DNA of 64,000 bases, from the NCBI GenBank assembly GCA_963754125.1, contig CAVWEX010000007.1, positions 372,001-436,000 of the forward strand. The letters are read 5' to 3'. Below the pieces are notes generated by a model. That model had not been told where the DNA came from. It was given only the letters and a program-made list of their open reading frames with translations, and did no database searches. Both the position numbers and the translations under genes were made by a program. Source of the DNA: RPQJ01 sp963754125 (lineage in GTDB: Bacteria; Pseudomonadota; Gammaproteobacteria; Steroidobacterales; Steroidobacteraceae). Shown here in pieces: positions 57,178 through 64,000 of the stretch. Every line of letters starts with the position of its first letter. The stretch's first letter is position 1.

Positions 57178-58662
57178 GTGCAGCGCCCCCCGGAAAGCAG
57201 CAGCGTCCTCTACGAGGTCGACCTCGAGGCCGACGCGGCGATCGCCGCACCGTTCGACACGTGGCTGCGCGACCACATCGCGGACATGCTGCAGTTCGAG
57301 GGCTTCCGCTCGGCGGAAATCCTCGAGGACTCCGCGCCGCCGCCCGGCCGGATCCGTCGCATCGTGCAGTACCGCCTGCGCGATCGCGCCGCGCTCGACG
57401 ACTACCTCGCCGTCCATGCGCCGCGCATGCGGGCGCAAGGCATCGGGCGCTTCGGCGACCGCGCTACCGAGGAGTCGCGAGTGCTGCCGCACCGCGAGGA
57501 ATTCGTGCGCGGCGCGGTCTCCACCGAGAACTGCCTCAACTGCGGCGAAGTGCTCACCGGCCAGCACTGCTCGCACTGCGGGCAGCACGCCACGGTGCGG
57601 GTGTTGTCGCTGTGGGGGCTCATCAACGACGTGATCGGCGACCTGTTCAATGCCGACTCGCGGGTCTGGCGCACGATGCTGCCGCTCGCCTTCCGGCCCG
57701 GGCTGCTCACCCAGGATTTCCTGCGCGGCCGCCGCGCGAGCTACACGCCGCCGTTCCGCATGTACCTGGTGCTGAGCCTGGTGTTCTTCGTGCTCGCCTC
57801 GCTGTCGGACCCGGGCAGCGACGTCGCACTGCAACTCGACGACGAAGGCGCGAACATCCAGCTCCGGGACAGCGGCGCGGAGAGTTCAGCGGCAGCCGGA
57901 CCCGGCGACGAGGGAGCCGGTGCAAAGCCCGCGGCCGTCGAGGCGTCGAAGCCGCAATCGGCCGGCGGCGGCGACGCCGTCCCGCCGCGCGCGCTCGACG
58001 CATCGGAGCGCCGCCTGATCGACCAGATCGTCCGGCGCCTGCCGGAGGCGGAGCGCGAGGCCCTGCGCAAGGAGATGGAGACGACGTTGACGCAGGCCAC
58101 GCCCGCGGAACGCGCCGCCACGGCGAAGGTCCTTGCCGACCCCTGTGGCGAGGACACGCTGAAGGTCGATGCGGGCCCGGTGCTCGAGCGCTATGAGCCG
58201 CGGCTGCGCGAGGCCTGCCGCAAGATCGTCGCCGACCAGCAGAGCTACGGCCGTGCGCTGTTCGAGAACGTACCGAAGATGATGTTCATCTTCCTGCCGC
58301 TGATTGCGGCGGTAATGGGCGTGTTGTACGTCCGCTCGGGACGCTACTACGTAGAGCACCTGCTGTTCGTGGTGCACTTCCACGCGTTCTTCTTCCTGGC
58401 CGGGATCGTCGTGATCCTGCTCGACCGTCTTGCGGACATGCTGTCGGGAGGGGCCGCGGAGGCGGTCACGGTCGCCCAGGGATTCCTGGGCGTCGCGCTC
58501 GTGTTCTACGTGCCCGTGTACCTGCTCAAGGCAATGCGCCGCGTCTACGAGCAGGGCTGGTGGAAGACGATCCCGAAGTTCGTGCTCCTCGGGCTCGCCT
58601 ATTTCTTCAGCCTGGTCTTCACCGTGCTCGGGCTGCTGTTCTACACCGCGCTCTCGCTGTGA
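57178..58662 (+). CDS. DUF4286-DUF3667 fusion membrane protein
   Basis: Protein of 494 residues. Residues 1-105 resemble DUF4286 (VLYEVDLEADAAIAAPFDTW, FRSAEILED, DYLAVHAPRMRAQGIGRFGD). A zinc ribbon, CLNCGEVLTGQHCSHCGQ at about 119-136, opens the DUF3667 part. One helix near 195-215 (FRMYLVLSLVFFVLASLSDP) follows, then a long acidic and alanine-rich loop and four C-terminal helices (MMFIFLPLIAAVMGVLYVRS, FVVHFHAFFFLAGIVVILLD). No stop codon lies in any forward frame near the junction, so the fusion looks genuine. A TACGCT element seven bases before the GTG suggests a very short leader. Function unknown. Confidence 0.8.
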   Translation: MQRPPESSSVLYEVDLEADAAIAAPFDTWLRDHIADMLQFEGFRSAEILEDSAPPPGRIRRIVQYRLRDRAALDDYLAVHAPRMRAQGIGRFGDRATEESRVLPHREEFVRGAVSTENCLNCGEVLTGQHCSHCGQHATVRVLSLWGLINDVIGDLFNADSRVWRTMLPLAFRPGLLTQDFLRGRRASYTPPFRMYLVLSLVFFVLASLSDPGSDVALQLDDEGANIQLRDSGAESSAAAGPGDEGAGAKPAAVEASKPQSAGGGDAVPPRALDASERRLIDQIVRRLPEAEREALRKEMETTLTQATPAERAATAKVLADPCGEDTLKVDAGPVLERYEPRLREACRKIVADQQSYGRALFENVPKMMFIFLPLIAAVMGVLYVRSGRYYVEHLLFVVHFHAFFFLAGIVVILLDRLADMLSGGAAEAVTVAQGFLGVALVFYVPVYLLKAMRRVYEQGWWKTIPKFVLLGLAYFFSLVFTVLGLLFYTALSL

Positions 58663-58677
58663 GCGGCCACGCCGGCC

Positions 58678-59287
58678 TCAGCCGGCGCGCGCCAGGTTCG
58701 CGTTGGCGAACTCCCAGTTGAGCAGCTTGTCGATCACGGCCGCCACGAAATCCGCGCGCCGATTCTGGTAGTCGAGGTAGTAGGCGTGCTCCCACACGTC
58801 GATGGTGAGCAGCGCCGTCTGCCCGGTGGTGAGCGGCGTCTCGGCGTTGGGGGTCTTCACCAGCTTGAGCTGGCCCTTGTCCGCCACGAGCCATGCCCAG
58901 CCGCTGCCGAACTGCGTCATCGCGGCGTTGGCGAACTCCTTCTTGAAGTTGTCGTAGCTGCCGAAGGCGGCGTCGATGCCCTTCGCCACGGCGCCCGTCG
59001 GCGCGCCGCCGCCACCCGGCTTGAGGCTGTTCCAGAAGAAAGTGTGGTTCCAGACCTGCGCGGCGTTGTTGAACAGCGCCGGCCTTGTCCGGCTTGCCGG
59101 CGACCGCCTTGATCAGCGTCTCGAGCGGAGTCTCCGACAGGTCGGTGCCCGCGACCAGCTTGTTGAGGTTGTCCACGTAGGCCTTGTGGTGCTTGCCGTA
59201 GTGGAACGACAGCGTCTCGGCCGAGATGACCGGCGCGAGCGCGTCCTGGGCAAAGGGCAGCGGGGGCAGTTCGATGTGGTGGGTCAC
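58678..59287 (-). CDS. sodB: Superoxide dismutase, Fe type (one frameshift)
   Basis: Cytoplasmic superoxide dismutase of 203 residues, GTG start at 59287. Metal ligands are in SFHYGKHHKAYVDNLNKLVA, WNHTFFWNSLKPGGGG (recovered after removing one base near 59082) and IDVWEHAYYLDYQNRRADFV (Asp and His). The glutamine before WNHT (NNAAQVWNHT) and QFGSGWAWLV favour iron. On the minus strand a GATAAT -10 lies near 59338 and a GAGG ribosome site before the GTG. Confidence 0.92.
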
Positions 59288-59395
59288 GGGGAGGTCCTCT
59301 GGCAGATGGCGCGCCACGGGGCGACGGTCCTGGATTATCGCCCGATTCGCGCTGCGGCGGTGACCGGATGCCGGGACGCGCGCTGGCGCGGGTCG

Positions 59396-59401
59396 TATCC
59401 T
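59396..59401 (+). promoter_or_regulatory. -10 element directly ahead of dinB, leaderless
   Basis: TATCCT, six bases, then the ATG at 59408: the same spacing as at the SDR, dapF, antitoxin and MerR genes. No LexA box was recognised nearby. Confidence 0.4.
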
Positions 59402-59407
59402 TGGCCC

Positions 59408-60642
59408 ATGGACGGACGCGCCATCCTGCACGTGGACATGGATGCCTTCTACGCGTCGGTCGAGCAGCGCGACGACCCCGCGCTGCGCGGCCGCCCGGTG
59501 ATCGTGGGCGGCACCGGCGGACGCGGCGTCGTCGCGGCCGCGAGCTACGAGGTGCGGCGCTTCGGCGTCCACTCGGCGATGCCGGTGCGCGAGGCGCTGC
59601 GCCGCTGCCCCGAGGCAGTCTGCGTGCCGCCGCGAATCGGCCATTACGCGGCCGTGTCCGGGCAGATCTTCGCCGTGTTCCACGAGTTCACGCCGCTGGT
59701 GCAGGGCCTGTCGCTCGACGAGGCCTTCCTCGACGTCACCGCGAGCATCGGCGCGCTCGGCGGGGCCGAGCACATCGCGCACGAGATCAGGCGACTCGTT
59801 CGCGAGCGCACCGAACTCACCGCCTCCGTCGGGGTGGCGCCGAACAAGCTGGTGGCGAAGATCGCTTCCGACCTCGGCAAGCCGGACGGTCTCGTCATCG
59901 TACGGCCCGACGAGGTTCGCGCCGTGCTCGACCCGCTGCCCGATCCGCAAGCTGTTCGGTCTCGGGGCCAAGACGGCGCCGAAGGTCGAGGCGCTCGGCA
60001 TCCGCACCCTCGGCGAGCTGCGGCAGGCTGGCGCCGCGCGGCTGCGGCCGATCTTCGGCCGCTACACCGAGCGGGTGCAGCAGCGCGCCGCCGGCATCGA
60101 CGACCGGCCGGTGGTGCCCGACCGCGACGAGCAGCAGATCAGCGCCGAGGAGACCTTCGACAAGGACATCGCCGACCACGCGAAGCTGCGCGCCGAGATC
60201 GTGCGGCTCGCGGACAAGACCTGCGCGCGCCTTCGGGCCCGGCAGCTGTCGGCCGGCTGCGTGACCGTGAAGATCCGCCGCGGCGACTTCACGACCTACA
60301 CGCGGCAGCGACGCTTCGAGCCGCCGACCCAGGAAACGCGGGTGATCACCTCGCTCGCCACGGCGCTGCTCGACGCCTGGCTCGCCTCGCAGCCCCGGGC
60401 GGCGCTGCGCCTGCTCGGCGTGGGCGTCAGCGAGCTCGCGCCCGTCGACGCAGCTCGATCTGTTCACCGCGCCGCAGACCGCGAGGAACCGCGAGCTCGA
60501 TGCCGCGGTGGACCGCATCCGCGAGCGCTTCGGCAAGGTGGCGCTCACCCGCGCGAGCTCGCTCGAGCGGTCGGCGACGGGCATGCCTACGGCAACCGAT
60601 CCAGCAGCACGCGATCGATCTCGAGCGAAGCGAGGTGCGTGA
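59408..60642 (+). CDS. dinB: DNA polymerase IV (two frameshifts)
   Basis: Y-family translesion polymerase of about 411 residues. Catalytic motifs are AILHVDMDAFYASVEQRDDP and VQGLSLDEAFLDVTASIGAL, followed by ASVGVAPNKLVAKIASDLGK, the finger and palm regions. Extra Gs at CCCGATC (near 59945) and CCCGTCG (near 60443) break the frame. The middle reads KLFGLGAKTAPKVEALGIRT and the tail contains QLDLF at 60451-60465, the beta-clamp-binding motif. The stop at 60640-60642 lies inside the 3' end of the convergent cytochrome gene. Confidence 0.9.
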
Positions 60643-61843
60643 CGCGGCCCTCGGCGTCCAGCACGAACTCCACCGGCGCGAGCCAGCCCGGCGCGAGGAA
60701 ACGCGTCGTCGACTGCGGGACCAGCTCGATCTCGGGTTCCTCGTCCACGCGCCCGTAGAGCCGGGGGCCGTCCTGGCGCACTGCGATCGTGAAGTCGTAC
60801 TCGCGCGAGTGGTACCGGCCCGCGAGGCGCTCGAGCTGGTCGGGCTCGAGCGGCACGCCCACCGGCGTCTCGAGGCGGTTGTGCTCGCCGAGCGCATGCT
60901 CCTGTCCGCAGACGGCGCAATGCCGGGGCTCGCCGGCGTTGCCGATGTAGTGCGCCACCGGCTGCACGCTGCCGAGCGCCTCGTGGATGGCGGCGAGGTC
61001 GTCGTCGCTGAGTCCCTTGAAGGCGACCCAGGGCATGAGCGGGCTCAGCGACCCGCCCTTGCCGGAGCGCATGACCGCGATGAACGTGTCGGTGGGATAG
61101 CCCGTCCCGGAGGCGTGACCGGTGATGTTCGTGCTGAAGGCGGCGCGCGTGCCCCGCGTGATGAGGTTGCCGCCGGCCAGCAGGCCGGGATTACGCGTGG
61201 AGTACCACGAGGTGTGGCAGCCCGTGCAGTCCGCGACGCTGACGAGGTACCTGCCGCGGGCGAGCCGGTCGCCGGGTGGCGGGCCGGGCACGGGGCGCGT
61301 GATCGGCCGGGGCACGCCGGCCACCTCCCGTTGCTCGTCCTCGTTGAGCCGCGTCGCGGGCAGCGCGTTGCGGACGGGTGGAATCGAACGCAGGTAGACC
61401 ACGACGGCGGCCAGGTCCTCGTCCGAGAGCGCCGCGAAGGACTGGTACCACATCGCCGGATACAGCGCGCGACCGTCGTGGCCGATGCCCTCGCGGATCG
61501 CGCGCGCCAGCATGTCGTCGGTCCACGTCCCCGCGCCGGTCTCGACGTCCGGCGTGATGTTGGGCGCCACGACGATGCGCTCGCCCTTCTGGCTGTAGAC
61601 GACTCCGGCGCCCTTGCGGCCTTCGGCGGGTGGCGCGCCGGGCCGCTCCCAGTCGCGCTCGGAGTGGCAGATGAAGCACTGCAGCAGGTGCTCGGCGAGG
61701 TATCCGCCCCGCGCCAGGCGTTCGGCGTTGACCTCGAATTTCCGGTCCGTCAGCGGCCGTTGCCTCGGCAACGGTTCGTCCATGGCCGGCACCGGGCTGC
61801 CCAGCAGCAGGGCCGTCAGGACCAGCAACGATCTTGCGCGCAT
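60587..61843 (-). CDS. Exported dihaem cytochrome c with a C-terminal extension
   Basis: Periplasmic cytochrome of 418 residues with a signal peptide (MRARSLLVLTALLLGSPVPA). Haem-binding motifs are CFICH (56-60) and CTGCH (206-210), each followed by a class I-like domain with NITPDVETGAGTWTDDMLAR and NITGHASGTGYPTDTFIAVM as the second-ligand regions. A CxxC without the haem histidine (HCAVCGQEH, 307-315) follows. A DUF3471-like beta domain ends the protein (LEPDQLERLAGRYHSREYDF). It resembles cytochrome subunits of alcohol or aldehyde dehydrogenases, but no dehydrogenase is adjacent. Confidence 0.85.
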   Translation of the reverse strand: MRARSLLVLTALLLGSPVPAMDEPLPRQRPLTDRKFEVNAERLARGGYLAEHLLQCFICHSERDWERPGAPPAEGRKGAGVVYSQKGERIVVAPNITPDVETGAGTWTDDMLARAIREGIGHDGRALYPAMWYQSFAALSDEDLAAVVVYLRSIPPVRNALPATRLNEDEQREVAGVPRPITRPVPGPPPGDRLARGRYLVSVADCTGCHTSWYSTRNPGLLAGGNLITRGTRAAFSTNITGHASGTGYPTDTFIAVMRSGKGGSLSPLMPWVAFKGLSDDDLAAIHEALGSVQPVAHYIGNAGEPRHCAVCGQEHALGEHNRLETPVGVPLEPDQLERLAGRYHSREYDFTIAVRQDGPRLYGRVDEEPEIELVPQSTTRFLAPGWLAPVEFVLDAEGRVTHLASLEIDRVLLDRLP

Positions 61844-61984
61844 CGAACGACCCTCCCGCGTTTCCAGCTGTGTCCGAACGGCTGGCCCACAGCTACCACC
61901 GATGCGATGCCTCGGCTAGCCATGCCGGGCAGCGGCAGGCATCATTGGCGACCGACCGCGCGCTGGAGAATGGCCTAACCCCGC

Positions 61985-63667
61985 ATGTACACGAGCTTTT
62001 TCGGACTCCAGGAAAAGCCGTTCGCGATCACCCCGGACCCCCGCTACCTGTACCTCAGCGAGCGGCACGCGGAGGCGCTCGCGCACCTGCTCTATGGCAT
62101 CAACGAGGCCGGCGGGTTCATCCAGCTGACGGGCGAGGTGGGCACCGGCAAGACCACGGTCATCCGCAGCCTGCTCGAGCAGCTGCCAGGCCACGCCGAT
62201 GTCGCGCTGATCCTCAATCCGCGCATCACGCCGGCGGAATTCCTGCTCACCATCTGCGAGGAGCTGCACGTCCCGGTGCCCGAGGCCGGCCGCGGCAGCA
62301 CCAAGACGCTGATGGACGTGCTCGGGCGCCACCTGCTCGACACGCACGCGAGCGGACGGCGCGTGGTGCTGATCGTGGACGAGGCGCAGAACCTGGGCAC
62401 CCAGACGCTCGAGCAGGTGCGGCTGCTCACCAACCTCGAGACCGCCACGACCAAGCTGCTGCAGATCATCCTGATCGGCCAGCCGGAGCTGCGCGAGCTG
62501 CTCGACCAGCCCGAGCTGCGGCAGCTCGCCCAGCGCATCACCGGCCGCTACCACCTGAACCCGCTCTCCCAGGAGGAGAGCGCCGGCTACGTGAAGCACC
62601 GCATGCGCATCGCCGGCGCCACGGCCGAGGTGTTCACGCCCTCGGCGCTGCGCGAGGTCCACCGGCTGAGCGGCGGCATCCCGCGGGTGATCAACGTGAT
62701 CTGCGACCGCGCGCTGCTCGGCGCCTTCACCCAGGAGGACCACCGCGCGGGCGGCGCCCTCGTGCGCCAGGCGGCCTCCGAGGTGTACGGCCGGCCGGTC
62801 CCGGCTCCCTGGCTCAAGTGGGCGACGGCCGCCGCGGTGGCGGCCGCGCTGGCGCTGGTCGCGGTCGGGCTGTGGACCTACCTTGCGCAGCGACCCGCCG
62901 CGACGGCCGACGCCGGGCCGTCGCGCACCGTCGCGCCGGTCGAGCCGCCGCCGGCCGCGTCGGTCGCGGTCGCTCCCTCGATCGAGACACCGGGAGCCGC
63001 GGCTCCGGAGCCCGTGCTCGGGGCTCCACCCCCGCCGCCGCTGGCCGAATTGCTGGTCCGCCATGGCAACGACACGACGACCGAGGCCGCGCTCGCCCGG
63101 TTGTTCGCGCTGTGGGGCGCGCTCTACGAGCCGGCGCGCGGGCGCGGCTGCGACCAGGCGGTCCGACAGGGCCTGGAGTGCCTGTTCCAGAAGGGCTCGT
63201 GGGCGCAGCTGCGCACCTTGAATCGTCCGGCCATCCTGACGCTGACGGATGACGTGGGCCGCACCCACCAGGTCCTGCTCACCGGCCTCACCGACGAGCA
63301 CGCCACCCTCGACCTCGGCGGCGAACCGCGCGAGGTCGGCATCACCGCGCTGTCGCGCTACTGGTTCGGCGACTTCCTTTTGCTCTGGCGTCCGCCGCTC
63401 GCCGTCGTCAAGTCGCTCGGCCCCGGCATGCGCGGCGAGGACGTGCGCTGGCTGCGGGAGAGCGTCCGTGCCGCGCAGGGCCTGCCGACGACGCCACCGG
63501 GCAGCGACGTGTACGACGACGAGCTGGTGCGGCTGGTGCAGGACTTCCAGCGCCAGCACCGACTCGCGGTGGACGGTGTGGCGGGCGTGCAGACGCAGAT
63601 CGCGCTCGATACAGCGCTCAACGCCACGGGGTCGCCCACCATCGTCCCGCAGGCCGCGGGAGGCTGA
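61985..63667 (+). CDS. gspA: GspA/ExeA-type AAA ATPase with peptidoglycan-binding domain
   Basis: Inner-membrane ATPase of 560 residues that helps insert the type II secretion secretin through peptidoglycan. It starts MYTSFFGLQEKPFAITPDPR, typical of ExeA. Walker A is GEVGTGKT (50-57) and Walker B VVLIVDEAQN (127-136). A membrane helix lies at 279-300. After a proline-rich linker comes a C39-like region and a peptidoglycan-binding repeat at about 475-550 (LGPGMRGEDVRWLRESVRAA, LVQDFQRQHRLAVDGVAGVQ). It is followed by gspB after five bases. Confidence 0.92.
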   Translation: MYTSFFGLQEKPFAITPDPRYLYLSERHAEALAHLLYGINEAGGFIQLTGEVGTGKTTVIRSLLEQLPGHADVALILNPRITPAEFLLTICEELHVPVPEAGRGSTKTLMDVLGRHLLDTHASGRRVVLIVDEAQNLGTQTLEQVRLLTNLETATTKLLQIILIGQPELRELLDQPELRQLAQRITGRYHLNPLSQEESAGYVKHRMRIAGATAEVFTPSALREVHRLSGGIPRVINVICDRALLGAFTQEDHRAGGALVRQAASEVYGRPVPAPWLKWATAAAVAAALALVAVGLWTYLAQRPAATADAGPSRTVAPVEPPPAASVAVAPSIETPGAAAPEPVLGAPPPPPLAELLVRHGNDTTTEAALARLFALWGALYEPARGRGCDQAVRQGLECLFQKGSWAQLRTLNRPAILTLTDDVGRTHQVLLTGLTDEHATLDLGGEPREVGITALSRYWFGDFLLLWRPPLAVVKSLGPGMRGEDVRWLRESVRAAQGLPTTPPGSDVYDDELVRLVQDFQRQHRLAVDGVAGVQTQIALDTALNATGSPTIVPQAAGG

Positions 63668-63672
63668 GCCCG

Positions 63673-64000
63673 ATGTCGTTCATCCTCGACGCCTTGCGCA
63701 AGTCGGAGCACGAGCGGCAGCGGCAGAGCGGGCCGGCGCTGGTCGAGGTCGCGGCCACCGCGCCGAAGCCGAAGTCGAACCCGTGGGCGACGGCGGCGCT
63801 CGCGCTGCTGCTCGTGAACCTGGTCGCGATCGGCGTGCTGTTGCTCGTGCGATCGGGCGACGCACCTCCCGCCGAGCCGACGGTCCAGTCCACTCCGGCC
63901 GCGGCGACGGGCGGGGCCGCGATGCAGTCCCCGACGACGACGCCCGCGGCACCTGCGCCGGCCGCGGTCGCGCAGAGCCCGCCGCCGTCCGCCGCACTCC
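63673..64000 (+). CDS. gspB: GspB-type general secretion protein (cut by the window end)
   Basis: The first 109 residues are visible. MSFILDALRKSEHERQRQ is the diagnostic N-terminus of GspB/ExeB proteins. One membrane helix follows (WATAALALLLVNLVAIGVLL), then a proline- and alanine-rich periplasmic linker. GspB partners GspA in secretin assembly. The C-terminal domain lies beyond the window. Confidence 0.88.
   Translation, partial: MSFILDALRKSEHERQRQSGPALVEVAATAPKPKSNPWATAALALLLVNLVAIGVLLLVRSGDAPPAEPTVQSTPAAATGGAAMQSPTTTPAAPAPAAVAQSPPPSAAL

Noticed and set aside
54564..58196. A 1,210-codon open frame overlapping fadE, and an 867-codon one on the other strand
   Set aside because: Both are arginine- and alanine-rich shadows. 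The fadE frame has clear domain motifs.

Overview
The window is a GC-rich (roughly 70% by eye) bacterial chromosome segment. Several arrangements point to a gammaproteobacterium: dapF-DUF484-xerC-hslV-hslU, DUF971 near ubiE-ubiJ-ubiB, hemC-hemD-hemX-hemY, glnK-amtB, a FadE-type acyl-CoA dehydrogenase, ubiK and a GspA/GspB pair. The sequence alone does not fix the family. No tRNA, rRNA, CRISPR array, prophage or insertion sequence was seen.

Layout. 0-3.6 kb: the end of one gene, then a two-domain FtsX-type ABC permease and a HlyD-type adaptor, both with broken frames. 3.6-3.95 kb: two copies of a hairpin-bearing repeat in inverted orientation, lying between convergent genes. 4-13.7 kb: a sulfide-stress locus. 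An ArsR-type repressor with the BigR/SqrR cysteine pair and a TauE-type permease face a long opposite operon of metallo-beta-lactamase dioxygenase, rhodanese, DUF2892 protein, complete RND pump, sulfide:quinone-oxidoreductase-like flavoprotein and TolC. One AT-rich operator sits between the two arms. 13.7-19 kb: ubiK, sigma-54-driven glnK-amtB, a DUF4124 protein, a 3-hydroxyisobutyrate-dehydrogenase-like enzyme and an AI-2E family permease. 19-30 kb: haem genes, a ferredoxin-type reductase, an SDR protein, dapF-DUF484-xerC-hslVU and DUF971. 29.9-30.6 kb: an AbrB/Doc toxin-antitoxin pair. 30.6-33.7 kb: ubiE-ubiJ-ubiB. 33.7-46.1 kb: a hotdog protein, DUF2007, an M15 peptidase, a GGDEF-EAL protein, a MerR-B12 regulator, an Mla-type lipid transporter operon, a Kef antiporter, purT and dps. 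46.2-52.6 kb: a TetR-TolC-adaptor-RND efflux operon. 52.6-64 kb: a GntR regulator, a small exported protein, mdh, fadE, a DUF4286-DUF3667 fusion, sodB, dinB, a dihaem cytochrome c, gspA and the start of gspB.

Themes. Four ubiquinone-assembly genes (ubiK, ubiE, ubiJ, ubiB) lie in the window, and the sulfide locus would feed electrons to the quinone pool through its flavoprotein. Two complete RND pumps have different control: sulfide-type ArsR for one and TetR for the other.

Caution on sequence quality. About fifteen genes are broken by frame changes while their protein sequence is otherwise conserved. In every simply broken gene the length modulo 3 equals the number of frame breaks, as expected for single-base insertions only. 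I read these as sequencing or assembly errors rather than decay, and give whole-gene coordinates across the breaks. Several apparent gene fusions vanish once this is allowed for.
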